DNA from: Blattabacterium cuenoti
Lineage (GTDB): Bacteria > Bacteroidota > Bacteroidia > Flavobacteriales > Blattabacteriaceae
Assembly: GCF_014251735.1 (NCBI RefSeq)
Contig: NZ_CP059197.1
Coordinates: 548,501 to 612,500 of the forward strand
Direction of reading: 5' to 3'
DNA: 64,000 nt
Shown: piece after piece, positions 1 to 8,743 of the stretch
Position numbering within the stretch: position 1 is the first letter of the stretch
Layout: each line of letters starts with the position of its first letter
Translations under genes and position numbers: made by a program
The notes under the pieces: generated by a model
Told to the model about the DNA's origin: nothing
Seen by the model: the letters and a program-made list of their open reading frames with translations, nothing else
Databases searched by the model: none

Positions 1-825
1 AAAAAAATTGACAAAAAAAAAATTGATGACATATGGCCACATATAGAGGTCATATTTCATGGAGGCGTAAGTTTTAAACCATATAGAGAACAATATAATG
101 ATTTATTTAGTCATTCTGTAAATTACTATGACGTATACAGTGCTTCAGAAGGATTTTTTGCTGTACAGGATCAAAAAAACGTAGAAGATCTTTTACTTTT
201 ATTGGATCATGGAATTTTTTATGAATTTATTCCTATGGAAGAGATTCATAATCCTTATCCAAAAATAATTCCCATTGAAAAAGTCGAATTAAAAAAAAAT
301 TACGCATTAGTGGTTTCCACCAATGCTGGACTTTGGAGATATATAGTTGGAGATACTATCAAATTTACCAGTTTATCTCCGTACAGGATTTCTATTTCTG
401 GAAGAACGAACCACTATATTAATACTTTTGGAGAAGAATTAATCATAGAGAATGCAGAAAAAGCCTTAAATATAACTTGCATAAAAACAGATTCTATCAT
501 TCATGAATATACAGCTGGTCCCATTTATATGAATCAAAAAAATTCTGGGGCTCATGAATGGATTATCGAATTCAAAAAAAAACCAAAAGATTTATCTTAT
601 TTTCGGGATACTTTAGATAATGAATTAAAATCATTGAATTCTGATTATGAAATTAAAAGATATAAAAACATGATATTACGTCCTCCAGTAATATCCGTAG
701 CTAGAAATGGATTATTTTACGATTGGTTAAAAAAACACAAAAAACTAGGTGGTCAAAATAAAATACCGCGTCTCTCTAATGATAGAAAATATATAGATTC
801 TCTTTCTATGCTAAACATGAAATGA
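1..825 (+). CDS. GH3 auxin-responsive promoter family protein (5' truncated by the window)
   Basis: C-terminal 274 residues of a GH3-family acyl-acid-amido synthetase. The frame is open to the first base, so the start lies outside the window. Plant GH3 enzymes adenylate a carboxylic acid and join it to an amino acid; the substrate of bacterial members is not known. Visible family marks are ASEGFF at visible residues 48-53, GLWRY at 110-114 followed by GDTIKF, and SGRT near 133 followed by FGEEL. The gene stops 78 bases before rpsO on the same strand. Such genes are common in free-living Bacteroidetes, so retention in a reduced genome suggests a housekeeping role, which is inference. Family assignment is firm; function is not. 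Confidence 0.88.
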   Translation, partial: KKIDKKKIDDIWPHIEVIFHGGVSFKPYREQYNDLFSHSVNYYDVYSASEGFFAVQDQKNVEDLLLLLDHGIFYEFIPMEEIHNPYPKIIPIEKVELKKNYALVVSTNAGLWRYIVGDTIKFTSLSPYRISISGRTNHYINTFGEELIIENAEKALNITCIKTDSIIHEYTAGPIYMNQKNSGAHEWIIEFKKKPKDLSYFRDTLDNELKSLNSDYEIKRYKNMILRPPVISVARNGLFYDWLKKHKKLGGQNKIPRLSNDRKYIDSLSMLNMK

Positions 826-903
826 TAGATATCATAAAAAAAACACATATTAGCAAAATATTTTTAACTTTATTATCCGTAAACGTAAAGAGATATTATA
901 TGT

Positions 904-1173
904 ATGTATTTGACTGCAGAGAAAAAAAAAGAAATATTTAAGACTTATGGAACCTCTGTTTTCGACACAGGGTCTTCCAAAGCTCAAGTAGCTTTATTTA
1001 CTTATCGTATTAATCATTTAAGTAAACATCTTAAGAATAACAAAAAGGATTTTAATACAGAAAGAGCACTAGTAAAATTGGTAGGAAAAAGAAAAAAATT
1101 ATTGAAATATATAGAAAAAAAGGATATGAATAGTTATAAAAAAATTATTCAACTCCTAGGATTAAGAAAATGA
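904..1173 (+). CDS. rpsO: 30S ribosomal protein S15
   Basis: Small-subunit protein S15, which binds the central domain of 16S rRNA and helps assemble the platform. The product is 89 residues, the usual S15 length. It shows the diagnostic stretch DTGSSKAQVALFTYRINHLS (about residues 22-41), then the KKD turn and a basic KLVGKRKKLLKYI helix. The ATG at 904 gives a normal S15 N-terminus; an ATG at 900 is in another frame. The purine run AAAGAG about 15 bases upstream may be a weak ribosome-binding site, though many Bacteroidetes genes do without one. pnp follows after 72 bases, the order common across bacteria, where S15 and PNPase are often co-transcribed. Confidence 0.97.
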   Translation: MYLTAEKKKEIFKTYGTSVFDTGSSKAQVALFTYRINHLSKHLKNNKKDFNTERALVKLVGKRKKLLKYIEKKDMNSYKKIIQLLGLRK

Positions 1174-1245
1174 TCATTGCATGCATGTGATTGTGATTTC
1201 TTCTAATTGTTTCTTTTTGTTATAATAATCCATAAAGAATAAAAT

Positions 1246-3378
1246 ATGCCAGATACACTAAAAGAAATCATATCTTTAGAAGATGGTCGTACGATTGTTA
1301 TAGAAACAGGAGAAATAGCTAGACAAGCAGATGGAGCTGCCGTCGTCCGGGCAAAAAACACCATACTATTAGCTACTGTAGTAATTTCTAAAGAAATAAA
1401 AAATGAGATTAATTTTTTACCATTAACAGTAGATTACAGAGAAAAATATTCTGCGGGTGGAAAAATTCCTGGTGGATTTATCAAAAGAGAAGGAAGACCT
1501 TCTGATGAGGAGATTTTGACAATGAGATTAGTTGATCGTGTATTAAGGCCTACTTTTTCAGAATTTTTTCGAAATGAAATACAAATCATGATCTCCCTAT
1601 TATCATATGATAAAACGGTTTTACCAGATGAATTAGCTGGATTGGCCGCTTCCACAGCTTTATCCGTGGCTGGAATCCCATTCAATGGGCCTATATCAGA
1701 AATTCGTATTATCCGCGTAAATGGTAAATTCATTATAAATCCAAGTTTAGATCAATTGGAAAAAGCAGATATAGATTTAATAGTAGGAGCTTCTGAGCAT
1801 TCCATTATCATGATAGAAGGGGAGATGAAAGAAATTACAGAGAAAGAATTTTTGCAAGCTATAAATATAGCTCATAATGCCATAAAACCTCAAATAGAAG
1901 CTCAAAAAAGATTGGTAAAAAAAATTCCAAAACATCGTTTTTTTGACTTTAAAGAGAACAATAGGATCTATCATTCATTAGAGAAGGAATTTTTAGAAAA
2001 AGAACTTTTTTCTTTTTCTTACGAAAAAATTTATGGAATTTACAAAGATTTTTTGGATAAAAAAACTAGGTCTATTCAAGAAAAAACTATTTTAAATAAT
2101 TTTAAAAAAAATTTATCCATAGAAGAGAGGGATAAAAATGAAATTTTTATTGATCAATATTATGAAGAGATTAAAAAAAAAGTAGTCCGACATATGATCT
2201 TGGATGAAGGAATTCGACTAGATGGTCGAAATAACAAACAAATACGTTCTGTATGGGGGATTGTGGATTATCTTCCTGGAGTTCATGGGTCCGCTTTATT
2301 CTCGAGAGGAGAAACTCAATCGTTAACTACTGTAACATTAGGTTCATCTTTGGATGCCAATAAAATTGATAATGTGATTATGGAGAACCAGGAAAAATTT
2401 TATCTACATTATAATTTTCCTCCTTTTTCTACAGGAGAAATACGTCCAATTAGAGGAGTCTCTAGACGTGAAGTAGGCCATGGAAATTTAGCACAACGTG
2501 CCTTAAAAAATGTGATCCCTGATAATAATCCATATACAATTCGTGTAGTTTCGGATATTTTAGAATCTAATGGATCTTCTTCTATGGCAACAGTTTGTGC
2601 AGCTAGTTTAGCCTTAATGGATGCAGGTATAACTATTGAAAATCCTGTTTCCGGTATTGCTATGGGATTATTCACAGATAAAGAAAAAAAAGTTATTCTA
2701 TCTGATATTATGGGAGATGAAGACGGATTTGGAGAACTTGATTTTAAAATAACAGGAACAAAAAATGGAATAACAGCATGTCAAATGGATGTAAAAAAAA
2801 TACAAGGATTGACTAATGATCTTTTAAATCAGATTTTAATGCAAGCTTTAGAAGGTCGTCTGTTTATTCTAAAAAAAATGCTAGAAATTTTACCAAAATA
2901 TAGAAATAAACTAAAACCTAACGCTCCTAAAATATATACTTTCAATATTCCTAAAGATTTCATAGGTGCGGTTATTGGTCCCGGTGGGAAAGTTATTCAA
3001 GAAATACAATCTTGTACAGATACCAGTATACTTATTGAAGAAAAAGGAGATATGGGGGCTATTGAAATTATAGGAAAAGATTATCAAAAAATGAAACAGG
3101 CCATTAATAGAATTAAAGAAATTACTTTTGTTCCTGAAATTGGAAAGGTTTATAAAGCAAAAGTAAAGTCTATAAAAGATTTTGGAGCTTTTGTAGAAAT
3201 ATCTAAAGGAGTGGAAGGCTTATTGCATATTTCTGAAATAGGATGGAAAAGATTAAATAATATAGAAGATGAATTGCATATTGGAGATATCATTGAAGTA
3301 AAATTTATGGGAATTGATGATAAAAACAAAAAAATGAAACTCTCTAGAAAAGTCCTTTTACCTCGTCCAAAAAAATGA
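1246..3378 (+). CDS. pnp: Polyribonucleotide nucleotidyltransferase (PNPase)
   Basis: Phosphorolytic 3'-5' exoribonuclease that releases nucleoside diphosphates from RNA; in other bacteria it forms a trimer and joins the degradosome. At 710 residues it matches the 711 of E. coli. Two RNase PH-like halves lie at about 15-145 and 325-460, the second carrying FSRGETQSL and GDEDGFGELDFK. A KH domain has GPGGK at about 578-582. A C-terminal S1 domain (about 625-700) has KDFGAFVEI and GLLHISEIGWKR. All parts of the full-length enzyme are present with no sign of decay. It lies between rpsO and the sigma factor gene, which starts 19 bases after its stop. Confidence 0.97.
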   Translation: MPDTLKEIISLEDGRTIVIETGEIARQADGAAVVRAKNTILLATVVISKEIKNEINFLPLTVDYREKYSAGGKIPGGFIKREGRPSDEEILTMRLVDRVLRPTFSEFFRNEIQIMISLLSYDKTVLPDELAGLAASTALSVAGIPFNGPISEIRIIRVNGKFIINPSLDQLEKADIDLIVGASEHSIIMIEGEMKEITEKEFLQAINIAHNAIKPQIEAQKRLVKKIPKHRFFDFKENNRIYHSLEKEFLEKELFSFSYEKIYGIYKDFLDKKTRSIQEKTILNNFKKNLSIEERDKNEIFIDQYYEEIKKKVVRHMILDEGIRLDGRNNKQIRSVWGIVDYLPGVHGSALFSRGETQSLTTVTLGSSLDANKIDNVIMENQEKFYLHYNFPPFSTGEIRPIRGVSRREVGHGNLAQRALKNVIPDNNPYTIRVVSDILESNGSSSMATVCAASLALMDAGITIENPVSGIAMGLFTDKEKKVILSDIMGDEDGFGELDFKITGTKNGITACQMDVKKIQGLTNDLLNQILMQALEGRLFILKKMLEILPKYRNKLKPNAPKIYTFNIPKDFIGAVIGPGGKVIQEIQSCTDTSILIEEKGDMGAIEIIGKDYQKMKQAINRIKEITFVPEIGKVYKAKVKSIKDFGAFVEISKGVEGLLHISEIGWKRLNNIEDELHIGDIIEVKFMGIDDKNKKMKLSRKVLLPRPKK

Positions 3379-3397
3379 TTAAAAATAATAAAACTAC

Positions 3398-4261
3398 ATG
3401 AGACAACTTAAAATTACTAAACAAGTCACAAATCGTGAATCTGAATCATTAGATAAATACCTTCATGAAATAGGAAAAATTCCCCTATTGACTCCGGAAG
3501 AAGAAGTTGAATACGCTCGTAGAGCAAGAGAAGGGGATTCTTCTGCTATAGAAAAACTTGTTAATGCAAATTTACGTTTTGTAGTTTCTGTAGCTAAACA
3601 GTATCAAAATCAAGGATTAAGTTTATGTGATTTAATTAATGAAGGGAATTTAGGTTTAATAAAAGGAATTTTACGTTTTGATGAAACTAGAGGATTTAAA
3701 TGTATTTCTTATGTGGTTTGGTGGATCAGGCAAGCTATTTTACAAGCTATAGCAGAACAGTCCCGTTCAATTCGTCAACCAACAAACAAATTAGCTTTAT
3801 TGAACAAAATCCTCAAAACTCTAGCTCAATTAGAGCAAGAACTTCAAAGAACACCTTCTGCGAGAGAAATAGCAGAACATTTAGATATGAATGAAAAAGA
3901 TGTGGAGGAGTCTATCAAAAATTCAGGAAGACATGTCTCTATGGATGCTCCTTTAATAGAAGGGGAGGATTCTAATTTGTATGATTTGGTAAGGTCCGAT
4001 GAATCTCCTCGTCCAGATGAACATTTAGAAAAAGAATCTCTTCGTAAAGATATAAAAAGAATTTTGGAAACTTTAAGCGAAAGAGAACGTCGTGTTATCA
4101 TATTACATTTTGGGTTGAATGGATCTCCACCTATGACTCTAGAAGAAGTTGGACAATCTTGCGATTTAACCAGAGAACGGGTAAGACAAATTGAGAGCAT
4201 AGCTTTAAAAAGATTGAAACATTCTTCTAGAAGCAAAATACTTAAACCTTATTTAGGATAA
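3398..4261 (+). CDS. rpoD: RNA polymerase primary sigma factor (RpoD/SigA type)
   Basis: Housekeeping sigma factor that directs core RNA polymerase to promoters. At 287 residues it has the compact form typical of Bacteroidetes, lacking the long region 1.1 and non-conserved insert of E. coli sigma70. Region 1.2 (LDKYLHEIGKIPLLTPEEE) is near the N-terminus. Region 2 contains NLRFVVSVAKQY, DLINEGNLGL and YVVWWIRQAI. Region 3 spans about 130-180. Region 4 has LTRERVRQIESIALKRL near the C-terminus. In this phylum the primary sigma factor recognises TAnnTTTG around -7 rather than TATAAT, which guides the promoter calls in this window. No second sigma gene is visible here. It lies just downstream of pnp and converges on tRNA-Arg. 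Confidence 0.95.
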   Translation: MRQLKITKQVTNRESESLDKYLHEIGKIPLLTPEEEVEYARRAREGDSSAIEKLVNANLRFVVSVAKQYQNQGLSLCDLINEGNLGLIKGILRFDETRGFKCISYVVWWIRQAILQAIAEQSRSIRQPTNKLALLNKILKTLAQLEQELQRTPSAREIAEHLDMNEKDVEESIKNSGRHVSMDAPLIEGEDSNLYDLVRSDESPRPDEHLEKESLRKDIKRILETLSERERRVIILHFGLNGSPPMTLEEVGQSCDLTRERVRQIESIALKRLKHSSRSKILKPYLG

Positions 4262-4276
4262 TAATTTCAATCTATG

Positions 4277-4350
4277 AGACCTCGAAGGGATTCGAACCCA
4301 TAACCTTCTGATCCGTAGTCAGATGCTCTATCCTATTAAGCTACGAGGCC
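4277..4350 (-). tRNA. tRNA-Arg (anticodon ACG)
   Basis: Reading the minus strand from 4350 gives a full cloverleaf. The 7-bp acceptor stem pairs GGCCTCG with CGAGGTC (one G-T pair), and the anticodon stem is TCTGA/TCAGA around the loop CTACGGA. The T arm contains GGTTCGAATCC. The anticodon is ACG, expected to be edited to ICG and to read CGT, CGC and CGA arginine codons. No CCA is encoded. The gene lies 21 bases after the tpiA stop on the same strand, so it may be co-transcribed with tpiA. It converges with rpoD. Confidence 0.95.
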
Positions 4351-4371
4351 TATAAAAAAAACAAGAAGATA

Positions 4372-5130
4372 TTAAGATTGAATAATTTTCAAAAATTTTT
4401 CGATTTCTAGTGAATAATTTCCTACAAGACCTCCATCTATATCTTCTTGATAAAAAAGATTTCTTGCATTAAGATCGTTTATACTTCCTCCATATAAAAT
4501 AGACATTTTTTTTGAAACGGTTTCTCCATATTTATCTATAAATAAGGATCGAATATATCGATGCATGGTCTGTGCTTCTTCAGGAGAAGCTGTTTTTCCA
4601 GTTCCAATAGCCCATATAGGCTCATAAGCCATGATAAGATTACTAATTTCTTCTAAAGAACAATAAAAGACGGTTTCTTCCAATTGTTTTTTAACTATCA
4701 GAAATTGTTCGTTTTTTTCTCTTTCCAATGCAGTTTCTCCGATACAAAAAATAATATGAAAACCATATTTTAATGCTATTTTAATCTTTTTTAGTAAGAT
4801 ATCATTTGTTTCATAAAAATATTTTCTCCGCTCACTGTGTCCTAATATCACTTTATGAATTCCTATAGATTTTAGCATGGAAGCAGATACTTCTCCCGTA
4901 TAAGATCCATTTTCCATTTGACAAATATTTTGTGCCGCAAGACTCAAAGAACTTCCCTGTAATATTTGATTTGAAATATGCAAGAAAGGAAAAGATGGAG
5001 CAATAATTATTTTTTTTTTGTCATTAATTTTTTTTTCAAAAAGAATTTTTAATAAATTTCTGAGAAAAAAAGTTGTCTCATAGAAATCATGATTCATTTT
5101 CCAATTCGCAATTACAATTTTTTTTTTCAT
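4372..5130 (-). CDS. tpiA: Triosephosphate isomerase
   Basis: Interconverts dihydroxyacetone phosphate and glyceraldehyde 3-phosphate in glycolysis and gluconeogenesis. The 252 residues form one TIM barrel. Catalytic residues are in place: K11 in ANWKMN, H98 in ILGHSERR and E170 in AYEPIWAIGTGKT. The phosphate-binding YGGSIND and GGLVGNYSLE segments are present; the latter has N-Y where most enzymes have G-A, a mild change. The ATG at 5130 gives a normal N-terminus. The DUF1599 gene lies 53 bases upstream on the same strand and tRNA-Arg follows downstream. With PckA elsewhere in the window it supports a gluconeogenic or lower-glycolytic route. Confidence 0.96.
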   Translation of the reverse strand: MKKKIVIANWKMNHDFYETTFFLRNLLKILFEKKINDKKKIIIAPSFPFLHISNQILQGSSLSLAAQNICQMENGSYTGEVSASMLKSIGIHKVILGHSERRKYFYETNDILLKKIKIALKYGFHIIFCIGETALEREKNEQFLIVKKQLEETVFYCSLEEISNLIMAYEPIWAIGTGKTASPEEAQTMHRYIRSLFIDKYGETVSKKMSILYGGSINDLNARNLFYQEDIDGGLVGNYSLEIEKFLKIIQS

Positions 5131-5183
5131 TTATATTCTTAATTCTATTTATATCTATAACATAGATGAAAGATAATCCAATT

Positions 5184-5684
5184 TTAATTTCTTTTTTTAG
5201 GAATATTTATCATTGATAAAAATATAGTCATATTTAACATTTTTAAACAGATATTTTCTAATTTATTGTATAAAATTTTTGTTTCTTTTTGTTTCAAATA
5301 CAAAATTTCTTCTAATAGGTTTTCTATTGAAATCCTTTCATTTTGGGTATGTTCACCATATAAATCTTTGAGTTGATCAAATTTTTGAATATAAATGTTC
5401 ATGACTTCAGAATGAGAAACCTTTTTTTTAAAATCAATATTTAATTTTATTAATGTAATTACAATATAATTAATCACATCTATAAATGTATCTATAATTT
5501 TCTCTTCTTTTACTTCTTGAAATCCCCTTTTTTGAATATTTTGAATACGAACTACTTTCATAAAAATTTGATCTATTATAGAAGATATTTTGATCTCTTT
5601 CCATGAAAGATCATAAAATTTTAATTTTTCTTTAAATAATTCTTGACATTTTTTCATGATAAAATCAATATAAATATGATTCAT
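5184..5684 (-). CDS. DUF1599-like conserved protein of unknown function
   Basis: A 166-residue, largely helical, basic protein with no signal peptide or membrane segment. It resembles the Bacteroidetes DUF1599 family (a nucleotide-modification-associated domain): GFQEVKEEKIIDTFIDVINY and a Y..KF..L..LYGEHT stretch agree with my memory of that family. Gene order also agrees, because in flavobacteria this gene sits between folP and tpiA, as here. The biochemical role is not established, although the domain name hints at a link to modified nucleotides. The C-terminus ends in a short hydrophobic and then basic stretch. The family call is from memory of sequence and synteny, so confidence is moderate. 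Confidence 0.62.
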   Translation of the reverse strand: MNHIYIDFIMKKCQELFKEKLKFYDLSWKEIKISSIIDQIFMKVVRIQNIQKRGFQEVKEEKIIDTFIDVINYIVITLIKLNIDFKKKVSHSEVMNIYIQKFDQLKDLYGEHTQNERISIENLLEEILYLKQKETKILYNKLENICLKMLNMTIFLSMINIPKKRN

Positions 5685-5732
5685 ATCATTTAATTATATA
5701 TATATGTATGTAAGTGTAAAAATAGTTTTTTA

Positions 5733-6566
5733 ATGACAATTAATTGTGGGGGGACCTTATTGTGTTTTAAAGAACCAAAAATTATGGGTATAGTTAATAT
5801 CACTCCTGATTCTTTTTATGATGGAGGAAAGCTAAAATCCGAACTTCATATGCTAAGACATGTAGAAAATTTATTAAAAGAAGGATCTGATTTTATCGAT
5901 GTTGGAGGTTGTTCTACTCGTCCATGGTCTAAATTTCCTACAGAAGAAGAAGAAATCAATAGGGTCATTCCGTCTATTCGTTCCATCCTAAAAACATTTC
6001 CAAATACTAGAATATCTATAGATACTTTCCGTAGTAAAGTAGCAAAAATAGCTGTAGAAGAAGGAGCTTTAATTATAAATGATGTTTCTGGAGGAAATCT
6101 AGATAAAAAAATGTTTTCCTTATTATCGAAACTTAGGATTCCATATATATTATGTCATATGAAGGGTATTCCTCTTAATATGCAAAAAGAACCATGTTAT
6201 CAGAATACAATTATAGAAATAAACAACTTTTTTTCTCGAAAAATATCCATGTTGAAAAAACATGGAATCAATGATATCATTTTAGATCCTGGTTTTGGTT
6301 TTGGAAAAACATTACAACAAAATTTTCAATTATTAAAACATTTATCTTTGCTAGGATTTGGAGATTACCTAATTTTAGTGGGAATATCTAGAAAATCGAT
6401 GATTCAAAACATTCTAAGTATTTCTTCCGAAGAATCTTTAAATGCTACTTCGATCATCCACACTATAGCTCTCTTGAAAAAAGCAAATTTTTTACGTGTA
6501 CACGATGTAAAAGAAGCTGTAGAGTGTGTAAAATTGGTACAGTATTATAGGAATAATATTATATAA
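5733..6566 (+). CDS. folP: Dihydropteroate synthase
   Basis: Condenses p-aminobenzoate with 6-hydroxymethyl-dihydropterin pyrophosphate in folate synthesis; it is the sulfonamide target in other bacteria. The 277-residue TIM barrel carries the family signatures in order: GIVNITPDSFYDGG (19-32), DVGGCSTRP, SIDTFRSKVA, NDVSGG, LDPGFGFGKT and GISRKSM near the C-terminus, with the Ser-Arg-Lys of the phosphate site. The ATG at 5733 is followed by a TINCGGTLL N-terminus normal for the family. It diverges from the DUF1599 gene across 48 bases and precedes cdaA by 80 bases, the usual folP-cdaA pairing in Bacteroidetes. Confidence 0.95.
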   Translation: MTINCGGTLLCFKEPKIMGIVNITPDSFYDGGKLKSELHMLRHVENLLKEGSDFIDVGGCSTRPWSKFPTEEEEINRVIPSIRSILKTFPNTRISIDTFRSKVAKIAVEEGALIINDVSGGNLDKKMFSLLSKLRIPYILCHMKGIPLNMQKEPCYQNTIIEINNFFSRKISMLKKHGINDIILDPGFGFGKTLQQNFQLLKHLSLLGFGDYLILVGISRKSMIQNILSISSEESLNATSIIHTIALLKKANFLRVHDVKEAVECVKLVQYYRNNII

Positions 6567-6604
6567 TCTACTAAACTAATCAGTCTACATTAAAAAACGT
6601 ATAT

Positions 6605-6612
6605 TATTTTTG
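6605..6612 (+). promoter_or_regulatory. Candidate -7 box (TAnnTTTG) for cdaA
   Basis: TATTTTTG matches the Bacteroidetes -7 consensus TAnnTTTG in the 80-base gap before cdaA. It would place the start of transcription near 6619, about 28 bases before the TTG start. No clear TTTG element is seen at the -33 position, so support is weak. Confidence 0.28.
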
Positions 6613-6646
6613 TTTTTATGAATCCGTTTTTTCATTATTATATTTT

Positions 6647-7405
6647 TTGAAAATTTCTTTCATTGATATTTTAGATGTTTTTCTGGTAGCCATCATTTTA
6701 TTACAAGTATATAGACTTGTTTATAACACAGCGGCATTAAATATTTTTTACGGAATTATTGCGACTTTTGTTTTCTGGAAAATAGTAGAAGCATATGAAA
6801 TGAAATACCTTAGTATAGTAATGAGTGCTTTTTTTAAAGGAGGTTTTTTAGCTTTAATCATTCTATTTCAACCAGAAATTAGAAAATTTCTTCTCATAGT
6901 TGGGAGCAAAATTTTTTTTAAAAAATTTATTATTTCTCTTTTTAGAAAATCCGGCGTTTCTGTGAAAACAGAAACAATAGATAGTATCGTAAAGGCTTGT
7001 GCTATTTTATCAGGAGATAAAACAGGAGTATTAATTGTTATTCAAATGCATCAAGATATAAAAGAATTTATCCAGAATGGAGATGAAATGGAAGCGAAAG
7101 TAAATATTCCAATTTTAGAAAGTATTTTTTATAAAAATAGTCCATTACATGATGGAGCTGTAGTTGTGATAGGAGATAAAATAGTAAGAACGAGAGCCAT
7201 ACTTCCCGTTTCTTACAACAAAGAAATTCCATCTCGTTTAGGTCTTCGTCACAGAGCTGCCATTGGGTTATCCGAAAAAACAGATGCAATCTGTCTGGTT
7301 ATTTCCGAAGAAACAGGTTATATTTCTTATATTAAAGATCAAAAAAGAACAGTAATTACTAACATTAATAATTTAAAGATGAAACTGGAAAAGGATATTC
7401 TGTAG
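6647..7405 (+). CDS. cdaA: Diadenylate cyclase (c-di-AMP synthase), CdaA type
   Basis: Membrane-bound enzyme that makes the second messenger cyclic di-AMP from two ATP; in other bacteria c-di-AMP controls potassium and osmolyte transport and wall homeostasis. The 252 residues begin with about three hydrophobic segments (roughly 6-24, 32-48, 58-78). A DAC domain follows with the catalytic DGA motif at 169-171 (SPLHDGAVVV) and RHR at 201-203 (LGLRHRAAIGLSE). The start is TTG at 6647; the nearby ATG at 6618 is in another frame and closes after ten codons. It sits downstream of folP, a conserved pairing. No c-di-AMP phosphodiesterase or recognisable receptor is in this window. Confidence 0.93.
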   Translation: MKISFIDILDVFLVAIILLQVYRLVYNTAALNIFYGIIATFVFWKIVEAYEMKYLSIVMSAFFKGGFLALIILFQPEIRKFLLIVGSKIFFKKFIISLFRKSGVSVKTETIDSIVKACAILSGDKTGVLIVIQMHQDIKEFIQNGDEMEAKVNIPILESIFYKNSPLHDGAVVVIGDKIVRTRAILPVSYNKEIPSRLGLRHRAAIGLSEKTDAICLVISEETGYISYIKDQKRTVITNINNLKMKLEKDIL

Positions 7406-7437
7406 GAGGATCTATTCATTTTTACTAAATTAGATCT

Positions 7438-8739
7438 GTGAAAACACAAGATTTGTATAGAGTGTATACTATTTCTTCCGGGATAGAAATAAATAGTAAA
7501 AAAGTCAAAAATGGCTCCATTTTTTTTGCTTTAAAAGGAAACAATTTTGATGGAAATCAGTTTGCTCATGAGGCAATTTCAAATGGAGCCATGATGGCTA
7601 TTGTAGATAATAAAAAATATTCTTTTCCTCATAAAAACATTTTTTTTGTAAAAAATGCTTTATGTTCTTTACAAAAATTGGCTCGATATCATCGATTACA
7701 ACTTAATAGAGTACCCATTATTGCCATTACAGGAAGTAATGGGAAAACGACGACTAAAGAATTAACAACAGCTATTCTCTCTAAAAAATATAAAGTGGTT
7801 CATTCTACTAAAAAAAATTTCAACAATCATATAGGAATTCCATTAACCTTGTTATCTATGCCTAAAAATACACAAATTTCCGTTGTAGAAATTGGAGCAA
7901 ATCAAGAAAAAGAAATACAAAAAATGTGTTCTATTATTCATCCAAACTATGGATATATAACGAATTTCGGAAAAGCTCATCTGGAAGGATTCAAAAATAT
8001 GAAAGGAGTGATTCGTGGAAAATTGGAATTGTATAATTTTTTAAAAAAAAACAAAAAAAAAGTTTTTGTAAATGGAGATGATCCTATTCAATTAATTCAT
8101 AGTTTAGGTATTGACAGATATATTTTTTCGGAAAGAGTTAATTCGGAAGTAGATGTCCCCATTAAATATTTTTGGAACAAAACTGATTTAAAATCGGTAT
8201 TATGTATTAAAAACATGCAAATAGTTTCTTCATTGGTTGGTCCTTATAATTTGTATAATATAGCTTCTGCTATAACTATTGGAAATTATTTTCAAGTTCC
8301 TTTAAAAAAAATAAAAAAAGCTGTAGAAGACTATATTCCCAATAATCATCGTTCTCAAATTTTAGAAAGAGAAAATGTAAAAATTATAGTAGATTGTTAT
8401 AATGCTAATCCTAGCAGTATGATAGGAACTCTTACATTTTTTAATCAAATTAAAGGAAATAAAATAGCTATATTAGGAGATATGTTAGAATTGGGGTCTT
8501 TTTCTAAGAATGAACATGCGAAAATCATTTCATTTTTAGAAAAAAGCAATATAAATACAATTTTCTTAATTGGAGAAATATTTTATAATACAAATAGAAA
8601 TTCCTCTAATAGGATACGAAAATTTTTTCATAAAAATATTTTTATTCAATGGATTAAGAATAATTCTCTAAAAGCAGATTATATCTTAATTAAAGGATCT
8701 AGAAAAAATTCCTTAGAAAGTCTGATTCATTTCATCTAA
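7438..8739 (+). CDS. murF: UDP-N-acetylmuramoyl-tripeptide--D-alanyl-D-alanine ligase
   Basis: Last cytoplasmic step in building the peptidoglycan pentapeptide: ATP-dependent addition of D-Ala-D-Ala to the UDP-MurNAc tripeptide. At 433 residues it is close to the usual 450. The Mur-ligase P-loop GSNGKTTT lies at 99-106, followed by NFNNHIGIPLTLL, VEIGANQ, the FGKAHLEGF segment, DCYNANPSSM and ILGDMLELG. The start is GTG at 7438, 32 bases after cdaA; an AGGAGG run at the cdaA stop is too far upstream to serve as its ribosome-binding site. The neighbouring c-di-AMP synthase gene recalls the wall link of c-di-AMP elsewhere, but co-regulation is only suggested. Its presence implies the organism still makes a murein wall. 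Confidence 0.94.
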   Translation: MKTQDLYRVYTISSGIEINSKKVKNGSIFFALKGNNFDGNQFAHEAISNGAMMAIVDNKKYSFPHKNIFFVKNALCSLQKLARYHRLQLNRVPIIAITGSNGKTTTKELTTAILSKKYKVVHSTKKNFNNHIGIPLTLLSMPKNTQISVVEIGANQEKEIQKMCSIIHPNYGYITNFGKAHLEGFKNMKGVIRGKLELYNFLKKNKKKVFVNGDDPIQLIHSLGIDRYIFSERVNSEVDVPIKYFWNKTDLKSVLCIKNMQIVSSLVGPYNLYNIASAITIGNYFQVPLKKIKKAVEDYIPNNHRSQILERENVKIIVDCYNANPSSMIGTLTFFNQIKGNKIAILGDMLELGSFSKNEHAKIISFLEKSNINTIFLIGEIFYNTNRNSSNRIRKFFHKNIFIQWIKNNSLKADYILIKGSRKNSLESLIHFI

Positions 8740-8743
8740 ATTC

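Noticed and set aside
2409..2675. Minus-strand frame opposite pnp
   Set aside because: Shadow of the conserved second RNase PH domain; no independent support.
3844..4236. Long minus-strand frame opposite the sigma factor gene
   Set aside because: It is the mirror of a conserved coding region, has no recognisable motif, and the plus-strand protein is unambiguous.
5685..5732. Short TA-repeat tract between the DUF1599 gene and folP
   Set aside because: Simple low-complexity spacer; no promoter box or longer repeat structure.
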